In this document: one piece after another, positions 26,619 to 35,600 of the stretch
Numbering within the stretch: position 1 is the stretch's first letter
Layout of the letters: every line of letters starts with the position of its first letter
Assembly: GCF_013127955.1 (NCBI RefSeq)
Contig: NZ_CP053435.1
Span: forward strand, 3,038,001-3,102,000
From: Spirosoma taeanense
GTDB taxonomy: Bacteria; Bacteroidota; Bacteroidia; Cytophagales; Spirosomataceae
Reading direction: 5' to 3'
Length of the DNA: 64,000 nt
Made by a program: the position numbers and the translations under genes
The notes under the pieces: model-generated
What the model was told of the DNA's origin: nothing
What the model saw: only the letters and a program-made list of their open reading frames with translations
Database searches by the model: none

Positions 26619-27431
26619 CTAAACCGCCGACGACTCCCAATAGCCCTGAATCACCTGCATCAGTTCCGGATGAATGCCGCAACTGGCCACAACATCGCCC
26701 CGGAACAGGAAGTCGTCGCCCCCGCCGAAATCCGTTACGATCCCGCCCGCTTCCTGAACCAGCAGCACCCCGGCGGCCATGTCCCACGAGTTGAGGTTGT
26801 ACTCGTAAAAAGCCTCAAACCGCCCGGCCGCTACGTACGCCAGGTCAATGGCCGCCGAGCCCATCCGGCGCAGGCCATGCGTCTGCTGCATCAGCAGCTC
26901 CAGAATCTGCAGGTACTTCTGCATCTGATCGAAGCGGTAGTACGGGAACCCCGTTGCAATCAGGCTTTCGTGCAGCTGCGTCGCGGGCGACACCTGAATC
27001 TGTTCGCCGTTGCAGTAGGCGCCCCCGCCCTGCCAGGCCGAAAAGCACTCATTCCGGTTTGGATCAAATACCACCCCGGCAATGGGCGTCTTGCCTTCCG
27101 CCAGCCCGATACTGACCGAGAATACGGGCAGCCCATGAATGAAGTTGGCCGTGCCGTCGAGTGGGTCAATGATCCAGTTCAGCATCGACAAATCAGCTTC
27201 CTGACCAGTTGTGCCTTCTTCGGTAATGAATCCCGCTTCGGGCAGCAGCCGGCTGAGTCGCTCGACCAGTTGCTTCTCGGTTTCTTTATCTACGTAAGAG
27301 ACTAAATTGTTCAGCCCTTTATATTCAATGGCCTCTCGTTTGAACAGGCTGCGTTCCTGAAGCAGAAACGCGCCGGCTTCGGTGGCAATCGAGCAGATTT
27401 CCCGCGTGAGCGTGGCTAAATCCTGGGTCAT
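26619..27431 (-). CDS. Inositol monophosphatase family protein
   Basis: 270 residues from the ATG at 27431 (MTQDLATL); a longer frame from 27464 adds 11 unlikely residues. Metal- and substrate-binding motifs are all present: ITEEGTTG (Glu in the first metal site), WIIDPLDGTANFIHGLP (the family signature with DPLDGT), and WDMAAGVLLVQEAGG near the C-terminus. The fold hydrolyses inositol-1-phosphate or related phosphates such as PAP or NADP; which one cannot be told. It begins 41 bp downstream of purL on the same strand, suggesting one transcript. Confidence 0.92.
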   Translation of the reverse strand: MTQDLATLTREICSIATEAGAFLLQERSLFKREAIEYKGLNNLVSYVDKETEKQLVERLSRLLPEAGFITEEGTTGQEADLSMLNWIIDPLDGTANFIHGLPVFSVSIGLAEGKTPIAGVVFDPNRNECFSAWQGGGAYCNGEQIQVSPATQLHESLIATGFPYYRFDQMQKYLQILELLMQQTHGLRRMGSAAIDLAYVAAGRFEAFYEYNLNSWDMAAGVLLVQEAGGIVTDFGGGDDFLFRGDVVASCGIHPELMQVIQGYWESSAV

Positions 27432-27472
27432 AATGTATTCATTCAGAGAGTATAGGCCGTGCAAACGGCGCG

Positions 27473-29701
27473 TTATGCCATTATATTCCCCAGCGCGTTG
27501 TCATACAGATCCTTCGCCTGAGCGGTGGTCATAACCACATTCTCGTCAATGACAAAATCGCCGTTCGTTACGATACCCAGCCGCGTAAAGACGTTATACC
27601 CTTCGTCCAGATACGCTTCGACGTAATGCAGTTTTTCGGGCGAGACCGAGACCACCACCCGGCTCTGACTTTCGCCGAACAGGAAGGCGTCGGTGCGGTA
27701 ACGGTCGTTGGTGTCAATCGCAAACCCTTTGTTGCCCGCCATCGCCGACTCCGCCAGCGTTACGAACAGACCGCCATCCGATACGTCGTGCGCCGACTGA
27801 ATCCAGCCGTTACGGATCATGGTCTTGATGCCTTCCTGCACGCGCCACTCGGTTTCGAACTCAAAATACGGCGCGGGCGAGGCTTTGACGCCCTTGTAGG
27901 AGTAAAGATACTCCGACGAAGCAATATCGTCCGTCGAGGGGCCAACGAGGTAAATCCAGTCGCCTTCGTTCTTGAAGTCCAGCGTCATGCGCTGAGTAGG
28001 GTCTTCCATCAGCCCCAGCATGCCGATGGTGGGCGTCGGGAACACCGGCCCGTCGTCGGAGCTTTGGTTGTAGAAGCTGACGTTACCACCCGTAACCGGC
28101 GTACTGAACCGGCGGCAGGCTTCGCCCATACCCTGCACGGCCTCCACAAACTGCCAGTACACTTCCGGCACGTACGGATTGCCAAAGTTGAGGTTGTTCG
28201 TTACGGCCAGCGGCTCGCCACCCGAGCAGACGATGTTGCGGCAGGCTTCGGCCACAGCAATCATCGCGCCCTGACGCGGGTTGGCGTTTACGTACCGGCT
28301 ATTGCAGTCTACCGTAATGACAATTGATTTGTTTGTTCCCTTTACCCGCACGACGGCCGCGTCGGAGGGGGCGTTGGTGCTGCGGTTGGCGGTGCCGACC
28401 ATCGAGTCGTACTGTTCATATACCCACCGCCGGGAGCAGATGTTCGGGTGGGCCAGCAGATGCCGGGCAACTTTCGCAATCTCGTCCGTTTCGACGTCAT
28501 CCACGTCCGACGGGTCGAATTTGGCGAACTCCTGAATATAGGCAGGTTCGCGGTATTCGCGGTGGTACTGCGGAGCGCCCCCGCCCAGCACGAGGTCATA
28601 CGCCGGTACATCGGCGACAAGCTCACCGTGGCGGTAAAAATGCAGTCGCTGCGTATCGGTCACCTCGCCGATCTGGGCGCAGTTCAGGTCCCACTTGTCG
28701 AAGATGGCCTGAATGATATGTTCTTTTCCTTTTTCGATAACCACCAGCATTCGCTCCTGCGACTCCGAGAGCAGAATCTCGAAGGGAGCCATGTTGGGCT
28801 GGCGGGTCGGCACCAGGTCGAGGTCGATAATCATGCCATGCTCGCCTTTTGCACTCATCTCCGAGGTCGAGCAGATGATTCCGGCCGCGCCCATGTCCTG
28901 AATCCCGACGACGTAACCCGTCGCGATGATTTCGAGGGTGGCTTCGAGCAGCAGCTTTTCCATGAACGGGTCGCCAACCTGTACGGCGGGCAGCTTGTCG
29001 GTCGAAGCCGCCGTAATATCTTCCGATGCGAACGTAGCGCCGTGGATACCGTCCTTACCCGTCGCCGAACCAACGATAAACACTGGGTTGCCAACGCCGT
29101 AGCTGGTGGCTTTGGCTACGTTACCGACTTCCACAATCCCCGCCGAGAAGGCGTTGACGAGCGGGTTGGTATTATAGGACTCGTCGAAGAACAGCTCTCC
29201 GCCAACGGTCGGGATGCCGAACGCGTTGCCGTAGTCGCCAATGCCTTTCACGACGCCCCGCAGCAGCCGCTTGGTTTTCGCCAGCTTCAGATCGCCGAAG
29301 CGCAGGGAGTTGAGCTGGGCAATGGGCCGGGCACCCATCGTAAAAATATCCCGGTTGATACCACCGACGCCCGTGGCGGCTCCCTGGTAGGGTTCGAGCG
29401 CCGAGGGGTGGTTGTGCGATTCGATCTTGAACGAGCAGGCCAGTCCATCCCCGATATCGACCAGCCCGGCGTTTTCTTCCCCGGCCTTGGCCAGCATCCG
29501 GTCGGAGTCGCGGGGCAGGGTTTTGAGCCACACGATCGAGTTCTTATACGAGCAGTGCTCCGACCACATGACCGAGAAAATGCTCAGTTCGGTGAAGTTC
29601 GGCTGACGGCCCAGTATCTGATTAATGCGATCGTATTCGTCGGGGAGCAGGCCCAGCTTGCGGGCGGTTTCAACAGTCGGGAGAGATTCGATAGCGTCCA
29701 T
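27473..29701 (-). CDS. purL: Phosphoribosylformylglycinamidine synthase subunit PurL
   Basis: 742 residues, the small-type PurL that works with PurS and PurQ in the fourth step of purine synthesis (FGAR to FGAM, using ATP and glutamine-derived ammonia). Motifs: WSEHCSYKNS near residue 47-56, SFKIESHNHPSALEPYQGAATGVGG (first ATP-binding domain), and QDMGAAGIICSTSEMSAKG. A second AIRS-type half (AVTNNLNFGNP, VTGGNVSFYNQS, SAHDVSDGGLFV) completes the duplicated structure. purS and purQ are not in the window. A palindromic element lies 23-110 bp upstream of its ATG. Confidence 0.96.
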   Translation of the reverse strand: MDAIESLPTVETARKLGLLPDEYDRINQILGRQPNFTELSIFSVMWSEHCSYKNSIVWLKTLPRDSDRMLAKAGEENAGLVDIGDGLACSFKIESHNHPSALEPYQGAATGVGGINRDIFTMGARPIAQLNSLRFGDLKLAKTKRLLRGVVKGIGDYGNAFGIPTVGGELFFDESYNTNPLVNAFSAGIVEVGNVAKATSYGVGNPVFIVGSATGKDGIHGATFASEDITAASTDKLPAVQVGDPFMEKLLLEATLEIIATGYVVGIQDMGAAGIICSTSEMSAKGEHGMIIDLDLVPTRQPNMAPFEILLSESQERMLVVIEKGKEHIIQAIFDKWDLNCAQIGEVTDTQRLHFYRHGELVADVPAYDLVLGGGAPQYHREYREPAYIQEFAKFDPSDVDDVETDEIAKVARHLLAHPNICSRRWVYEQYDSMVGTANRSTNAPSDAAVVRVKGTNKSIVITVDCNSRYVNANPRQGAMIAVAEACRNIVCSGGEPLAVTNNLNFGNPYVPEVYWQFVEAVQGMGEACRRFSTPVTGGNVSFYNQSSDDGPVFPTPTIGMLGLMEDPTQRMTLDFKNEGDWIYLVGPSTDDIASSEYLYSYKGVKASPAPYFEFETEWRVQEGIKTMIRNGWIQSAHDVSDGGLFVTLAESAMAGNKGFAIDTNDRYRTDAFLFGESQSRVVVSVSPEKLHYVEAYLDEGYNVFTRLGIVTNGDFVIDENVVMTTAQAKDLYDNALGNIMA

Positions 29702-29723
29702 GCGTTTGAATTAGTGAATCAGC

Positions 29724-29811
29724 GAATGAGTGATTGAGCGGGTAAGGGGCGACGTAAACCGTTCACCAGAAGCAAATCGCACAATCACTCATTCACAAAC
29801 TCGCTCATTGA
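29724..29811. repeat. Inverted repeat upstream of purL (same module as 3445-3537)
   Basis: 29724-29736 is a perfect 13-bp inverted copy of 29782-29794. 29786-29811 shares about 22 of 26 positions with 3510-3535. In both places the element sits less than 110 bp upstream of a minus-strand start codon. Confidence 0.6.
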
Positions 29812-29858
29812 ATATGAGGCAAAACTACGGTTTTTGGCCTAAAATGCCCGGCGGTGGG

Positions 29859-29888
29859 TTGACAAATCTCAAAACGCTCGTATATTTG
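29859..29888 (+). promoter_or_regulatory. Bacteroidetes-type promoter of tRNA-Ser
   Basis: TTG at 29859-29861 (within TTGACA) and an exact TAnnTTTG box (TATATTTG, 29881-29888) are 19 bp apart, the spacing expected for the primary sigma factor of Bacteroidetes. Transcription would begin at about 29895, immediately before the tRNA. Confidence 0.8.
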
Positions 29889-29897
29889 TGCCCACAA

Positions 29898-29982
29898 AGA
29901 GGGATGGCAGAGTGGTCGATTGCGTCGGTCTTGAAAACCGAAGACTGTAACAGGTCCGGGGGTTCGAATCCCTCTCCCTCTG
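29898..29982 (+). tRNA. tRNA-Ser (anticodon UGA)
   Basis: The cloverleaf can be drawn by hand. Acceptor AGAGGGA (29898-29904) pairs with TCCCTCT (29975-29981), with G as discriminator. The anticodon stem TCGGT/ACCGA encloses loop CTTGAAA with anticodon TGA, reading UCA codons. A long variable arm is present, as in class II serine tRNAs. The T arm is GGGGG-TTCGAAT-CCCTC. CCA is not encoded. The 3' end adjoins an AT-rich putatively transferred gene. Confidence 0.96.
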
Positions 29983-29994
29983 CTAGTTTTAACT

Positions 29995-30026
29995 AAAAAG
30001 CTCAAAATGAACGTTTTGAGCTTTTT
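29995..30026 (+). terminator. Intrinsic terminator after tRNA-Ser
   Basis: 13-bp stem (29995-30007 with 30014-30026), 6-nt loop, and a run of T to 30029. It leaves only about 27 bp before the next ATG at 30057. Confidence 0.85.
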
Positions 30027-30056
30027 TTTGCATTTAGACTATTTTTTCCCTTCTAT

Positions 30057-32024
30057 ATGGACTCACAACTACAATCTATCTCCAAGCTTTTTACAGAAAG
30101 GTTATATAGAATTCCAGATTATCAAAGAGGATATGCTTGGGGGGAAAAGCAATTGAAAGACTATTGGAGTGACATACAACAGTTGGAAGAAGGCAAAAAT
30201 CATTATATTGGGGTATTAACTTTAGAAGCAGTTTCAAAGCTAAGCTTCGATCAATGGCTTGACGACAAATGGATAATTGAGTCTAAAAGCTTTACCCCAT
30301 ATTATGTTGTAGATGGCCAACAACGTTTAACTACAACAGTGATATTAATTCAAGCTATTACAGAACTAACATTAGGGACAAATAAACTTAATTACACCAG
30401 TATTGAAGAAATAAGAAAGAAATTTATATATGATTCAAAAGATGAAGGCATATCAAGATCATACATATTTGGTTACGAAAAAGACAACCCAAGCTATGAG
30501 TTTCTTAAGAATAAGATTTTTCAAGAAACTAGTAATAGCGGGTACATAGGTGAGGAAACTATCTATACCTTAAATTTAGAATATGCAAGAAGTTTTTTCA
30601 TTGAAAAACTAAGGGAACTTTCAGTTGAAGAAGTTGAAAAGATTTACAAAAAGATAACTCAGAATTTACTATTCAATACTTATACTATTTCAAGCGACAT
30701 AGATGTATTTGTTGCGTTTGAAACAATGAATAATAGAGGCAAACCCTTATCTAATTTAGAATTATTAAAAAATAGATTGATTTATATATCAACTAAATTT
30801 AATGCAAGTGATTACGAAAAAGAAAAATTACGAAGAGTAATAAATGACTGTTGGAAATCATTGTACCACTTTTTGGGCAAAAATAAGAAAAAGCCTTTAA
30901 ATGATGATTTATTCTTATCAAACCATTTCTTCATGTATTTTGGTAAAGAGGTAAAGAAAGAAAAACAAGAGGATATTATTAATAGACGAATAGCCAACGT
31001 TTATAGAGACACCTATGTAGATTACTTATTGGAAACGAAGTTCACAACTAAAAATATCATCAATGTATCTAGCTCTAGTGCCCTGACATTAAACGACGTT
31101 TATAAATACTCAGAAAGCTTACAAAGTACGATCAAGATTTGGTACGATTTCTTTAACCCTCTTCAGAGTACTATTTTTCTAGAAGAGGAAAAGTATCTAC
31201 TTGACAAATTAAACAGAGTTGGCATTAAGTTATTTTTACCACTATTGACATTATTTTACAGTAAAAACCCAACCAAGAAGGAGTCTATAAAATTTCTTGA
31301 ATTACTTGAAAGATATTATTTTATAAGTTCTATAACAGGACCTAGATTTAGTATTGGCCAAAGCGAAATTTATTATTACACACTTCACTTTTGTAATAGG
31401 AGAAGTGTCATTTCATCCATCATTAATTTTTACGAAGAAAGAATAGCGTCTATTACTGAAGATCCAGAGAAGTTCCAAGATATATTAATTGAAAGATTTA
31501 ACATGCGTAGCTTCTATGGCTGGGATGCTATTAGGTACTTCTTATATGAATATGAGCAGAGTTTGAGACTTAAGTCTAAAACATCCCACGATAAACTATT
31601 ATGGGATGTTTTAGACTTACCGATTAGTAATGAGGATTTCATAACGGTAGAGCATATATATCCACAAGAAAGTAGTAAAGAATGTTGGAATATTATTAAC
31701 AAAAGATTTAGACCTAAAGAAAGAAAAATACTTGTTAATTCTTTAGGCAATTTACTTCCACTGTCAAAGCCTAAAAACTCAAGTTTGCAAAATGAATGTT
31801 TTAGTTCAAAAGTTGATTCAAAGGGTACTATTGGATATAGGTATGGGTCTTTTTCAGAAAATCAAGTTTCTGCATATAAAGATTGGACTGCCGAGACCAT
31901 TTTGGATAGAGGGCTAAAAATGTTAGATTTTATGGAGGAAAATTGGGGATTACCTTTAGGTACAAGGGATAGAAAGGTTCAATTACTAGGTTTGAAATTT
32001 GTTGAAAAGCAACCATCAATATAA
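30057..32024 (+). CDS. GmrSD-like DUF262/DUF1524 protein (type IV restriction-like)
   Basis: 655 residues. The N-terminal DUF262 half has YRIPDYQRGYAWG (about 17-29) and the nucleotide-site motif VVDGQQRLTT (D86-R90), then the conserved FETMNNRGKPLSNLELLKNRL. The C-terminal DUF1524 half carries the HNH-like pair VEHIYPQ (H533) and NSLGNLLPLS. Fused DUF262-DUF1524 proteins are GmrSD relatives, NTP-dependent nucleases against modified phage DNA; that function is inferred. Base composition is strikingly AT-rich, with A/T third positions, unlike every neighbour, and it starts 75 bp after a tRNA. Both suggest acquisition. No integrase or toxin-like partner is next to it. Little room remains for its own promoter beyond the tRNA terminator; 30040-30047 is only box-like. 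Confidence 0.88.
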   Translation: MDSQLQSISKLFTERLYRIPDYQRGYAWGEKQLKDYWSDIQQLEEGKNHYIGVLTLEAVSKLSFDQWLDDKWIIESKSFTPYYVVDGQQRLTTTVILIQAITELTLGTNKLNYTSIEEIRKKFIYDSKDEGISRSYIFGYEKDNPSYEFLKNKIFQETSNSGYIGEETIYTLNLEYARSFFIEKLRELSVEEVEKIYKKITQNLLFNTYTISSDIDVFVAFETMNNRGKPLSNLELLKNRLIYISTKFNASDYEKEKLRRVINDCWKSLYHFLGKNKKKPLNDDLFLSNHFFMYFGKEVKKEKQEDIINRRIANVYRDTYVDYLLETKFTTKNIINVSSSSALTLNDVYKYSESLQSTIKIWYDFFNPLQSTIFLEEEKYLLDKLNRVGIKLFLPLLTLFYSKNPTKKESIKFLELLERYYFISSITGPRFSIGQSEIYYYTLHFCNRRSVISSIINFYEERIASITEDPEKFQDILIERFNMRSFYGWDAIRYFLYEYEQSLRLKSKTSHDKLLWDVLDLPISNEDFITVEHIYPQESSKECWNIINKRFRPKERKILVNSLGNLLPLSKPKNSSLQNECFSSKVDSKGTIGYRYGSFSENQVSAYKDWTAETILDRGLKMLDFMEENWGLPLGTRDRKVQLLGLKFVEKQPSI

Positions 32025-32035
32025 TAGCTTAACAT

Positions 32036-32071
32036 GTACGATCACAATATTTACAAATATTGTGATCGTAC
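32036..32071. terminator. Perfect 17-bp inverted repeat between convergent genes
   Basis: 32036-32052 is the exact inverse of 32055-32071, with only two bases between. It sits 11 bp past the GmrSD-like stop and 3 bp from the convergent zinc-ribbon stop, so a bidirectional terminator is the simplest reading. No T-run adjoins either side. Confidence 0.65.
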
Positions 32072-32074
32072 GTC

Positions 32075-32263
32075 TCATTTACCTCTGAGACGCCTTGCGG
32101 CCTTAGCACATCTATAGCAACAGAAAGCGGAGTCCATACGTATGCTTTCGTACCTACAATTACAATGTAGGCAAGCCTTTTGATAGTACACTCGCCTTCC
32201 CCTTCGTTCAGCTAGTTTGTAATTGAAACTTCGTACTGGTTTGATTTTTGTTTGTTCTTCCAT
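32075..32263 (-). CDS. Small basic zinc-ribbon protein (62 aa), unknown function
   Basis: 62 residues with ATG at 32263. The first 30 residues are basic (ERRGRRVYYQK), followed by C31-x2-C34 and C49-x2-C52, a plausible four-cysteine zinc site, with extra Cys at 36 and 48. The tail AKAARRLRGK is also basic. Charge and zinc ribbon suggest nucleic-acid binding, but no family is recognised. It converges on the GmrSD-like gene with the 17-bp palindrome between, and an array of 11-bp repeats starts 30 bp upstream of its ATG. It may bind those repeats itself (speculation). Length and lack of homology keep confidence moderate. Confidence 0.65.
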   Translation of the reverse strand: MEEQTKIKPVRSFNYKLAERRGRRVYYQKACLHCNCRYESIRMDSAFCCYRCAKAARRLRGK

Positions 32264-32292
32264 TCTGGTTAAAAGTTAAAGTGAAATTTGGA

Positions 32293-32390
32293 CTCGATAA
32301 TCCTTCGAAAAGCCTCCCCTAAGCCTCACATAAGCCTTTGTAAATCCTTCGATATACTGGCAAAAGCCTCGTTAAAGCCTACGAAAAGCC
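32293..32390 (-). repeat. Array of about nine 11-bp direct repeats (GGCTTWWSGAA)
   Basis: On the minus strand units begin GGCTT or GGATT and recur every 11 bp (one unit is 10 bp). On the plus strand, AGCC falls at 32311, 32322, 32333, 32365, 32376 and 32387. Eleven base pairs is one helical turn, so all copies face the same side of the DNA. The array ends 30 bp upstream of the zinc-ribbon gene ATG. A repetitive operator is likely; slippage expansion is the alternative. Confidence 0.7.
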
Positions 32391-32613
32391 ACGTTTTAGC
32401 TTATACGGTACTTTTGCTGTATCATTTGATTGAAGTCTTTGAAATCAGCGTACAACTCTGGCCGATCGTTCACCAAGAGGGAATCAACTGGTGGAGGCTA
32501 TGACGCCGGCTGGGGCGATCTTAACCGCACGGCCTGGCTAACGATCAACGCGAACAGGCCCCGACATCACTGCCGGGGCCTGTTCTACATCACAAAAACT
32601 TTAATTTAAATCA
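32391..32613. other. Non-coding gap with hairpin 32552-32585
   Basis: No gene is seen. 32552-32563 pairs perfectly with 32574-32585 (12 bp, 10-nt loop, GC-rich). It lies 29 bp past the stop of the giant surface protein gene and is its probable terminator. Confidence 0.65.
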
Positions 32614-35600
32614 CTACTCTTTCTTCAGCACTTTGATACTCTGCTGACGGCCGTTGCTGACCGCCCGCAGCACATATAGGCCTGAGGGCTGAGCATCGAT
32701 CGTCCAATCAACCCACTGCTCACCAGCAGCCTGCTCCCAGCTTTGCTGCTGAACCGCATGGCCCCGCATATCCACTAGCTCTACTGTGAGTCGCTGACCG
32801 CCAGCACCCAACACGCGGGCCCGCAGCTGACCACCTTCAAGCGGGTTCGCCATCAATTGTATACTCAGCTCGGGCTGCTCCTCAGCCGCTACCCGACCAC
32901 CGGGCACGGTGCCGCACTGACCTAACTTATCGCCCTTGGCCAGGTGAGCCGCTACCGCGTTTTCATCCACGCAGAGCTGATTCCAGGGATTTTTATCGCT
33001 GCCCGTCTTCTGGCAGATTATCACCTTGTCGTTCTTGCTGCCGCAGCGCACGTCCACCATCTTCACCGATACAACGCTCGTGCTCTGCACACAGCCCCGG
33101 GCGTCGGTGATGGTCACGCTGTAGTCCCCAGCCACTGTTACCACCAGCGAGGACCCCGTCGAGCCATTGCTCCACTTATAGCTGTAAGGCGCTGTGCCTC
33201 CACTCACCGTTGGCTTGTAGGCCAGACTCTGAGGACCGTAGCCCACATAGATCGTGTTGGGCTCCGCCCCAGCCCCGATGGGGTTCACACTGGGTAGGGT
33301 CGCGCTCAGGGACGCATTGATAACCACTGTGCCGCTACACTGCGACTGATTACCACTCTGGTCGGTCACCGTCCACTGAATCGTGCTGGTGCCCACCTGA
33401 AACACACCACTGGCATCGCTGCCCGTGCCGCTGCGGGTAGTGGCCCCGCTAATGACATAGCTCACCGAAGCAATTCCGCAGTTATCCGAAGTCACTAAAG
33501 CTGGAATCTGGTAGGTATTGTTAGCAGCAAAGCAATGTTTCACCTCATCTGCCGGGCAGGTAGTGACTGGCTTGCTCTTGTCTTCCACCGTCACCACGGC
33601 AGTGGCTGTGCTCTGGTTGCCGTGAATATCGGTCACCGTCAGGGTAACCGTGTTCTGGCCCAGATTGACGCAGTCGAAGCTAGTCTTGTCCAGACTCATT
33701 GACTGGATACCGCAGGCATCCGAAGAGTTGTTGTTGAGCTGGCTGGCAGTGACGGCAGCCTTACCCGCAGCGTCGAGCTGCACCGTCAGGTTCTGGGCTT
33801 TCGCCAGGGGCTTTTCCTTGTCCTCTACTACGATCGTCTGCGTTACGTTCGTTGCCGCAATGCCGTTGGCATCGGTCACGCTCCAGACGATGGTCGTCTT
33901 GCCCACGGGGTAGGCATCGGTCAGGGCTTTGCTGTCACTGCGCACACCAGAGGGAGCGCCCACCGAGCAGTTGTCGGTTGCCGAAGCCGAGACGGCGACC
34001 GTAGCGCTACACTGACCGGCATCGGTAGCAACGGTCTTGTCGCCATTGGGGGTGATGACCGGAGCCGTCTTATCTTCTACCGTGACTACAGCCTCCGCCG
34101 TAGCGCTGTTTCCGCTGGCATCTGTCACCGTTAGCGTGACGGAATTAGGTCCCAGGTTTGAGCAGTCAAAACTGGTCTTGTCCAGGCTCAGCTTGAGGCT
34201 GGCTGCGTCAGTACAGTTATCTGAGGAGCCGTTGTTGACCTGAGTCGCCATGATGCTGGCCTTTCCGGTAGCGTCGAGTTGCAGCGTCAGGTTCTGTACT
34301 GCTACTACCGGCTTCTGCTCGTCTTGGGCCGTCAACGTAACGGCTTTCCCGATGCTGTTGCCGACCTCATCTTTAGCCGTGATGGTTATAGGATGGGTCT
34401 GACCCGGGGCCGAGTTGAGACTTGTCCCGGCAGCCGGGCTTTGGGTAAAGCTCACTTTGCTGCAGTTGTCGCTGCCCGTCAGACCCGCCAGCAGATCCGG
34501 CACCGCAAAGCTGCATCCTGCCAGCAGGCTAACCGTGCGGTCGGCCGGGGCGTTGAACGTTGGGGCTGTCTTGTCCTCTACCGTAACAGTCGTGTTCTGA
34601 CTGCTCTTTGCACCCCGGGCGTCGGTGACGGTAAAGACTACATTGGTAACGCCAAGAGCATAGGGCCCAGCGGGCAGAACACTGAACGTCAGCGCATCAT
34701 TATCGGGATCAGACGAACCGTTGTCGAAAGCCGCTGCCGTAGCTGTACTCTGGCAATTCGCACCGGCCGGAACGACCAGCGGTTTAGCCACCGCCACCGG
34801 CGCTTTATTGCAGGAAAACTGGGGGTCGGTCACGGTGATGGTGACCTGCACACTGGTTGACTTCCCGTTGACATCGGTAGCCGATACGGTGATGGTGTTC
34901 TCACCGAGGTTGCTGCAGTCGAAGCTGGACTTGCTGAGTTGCAGACTGGCTACGCCACAGTTATCCGAATAGGCGGTTACCACATCACTAACCTGGATGG
35001 TGGCCGAACCGGCAACCAACGCCACGGTCTTGTTAACTGCCGTCAGCGTGGGGGCAATGTTATCGACCACAGTAACCTTAGCCACGGCCGACGAGCTGAG
35101 TCCTGCCGCATCCGATACGGTCAGGGTAACGCTGTTCACCCCGGTCCCCAACTGCTGAATAACCCCGGGCGCCACGAATGACTGGTAGCCGGTCATGTTG
35201 AACAGGGTACCATCATTCTTGCTGGGCGACTTATCCTTCACTTTGGTACTGCCCGGACCATCCTCAAAATCATAGTAGGCAAACAGGCCGTATTCGTTAC
35301 CCGAAAGCGACTTATTCTTGAAGGTGTTGATATCGGCAGCGCTTCGGGCTACACTCCAGATCCGCACTTCATCCATCTGCCCTTTCAGATAAGGATCGGG
35401 ATACTGCGATCGGCCAATGTAATTATTATTGGTAATGCCGCCATTCAGGCTGTTCGGGGTCAGCTTCATGACATTATTTGTACCGACCACATTCCCATCA
35501 ATGTACATGGTACCGATTACACTGTTGCTCGACACCTGCTTCAACACGACAGCAACGTGATGCCAGCCTGTCGGCATAGCCATGTTGGAAGTAATGAGTT

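Noticed and set aside
28448..29737. 429-aa plus-strand frame opposite purL
   Set aside because: Antisense shadow of purL in a GC-rich gene, where long antisense frames are common.
32293..32390. CRISPR array
   Set aside because: The repeat unit is only 11 bp with no spacers and no cas genes nearby.
32288..32503. 71-aa plus-strand frame across the 11-bp repeat array
   Set aside because: It starts with TTG, has no family signal, and the repeat period of 11 bp is incompatible with coding selection.
29983..32613. Attachment-site duplication of the tRNA-Ser 3' end
   Set aside because: I looked for a repeat of the T-arm/acceptor sequence downstream of the AT-rich gene and found none, so integration into the tRNA is not proven.
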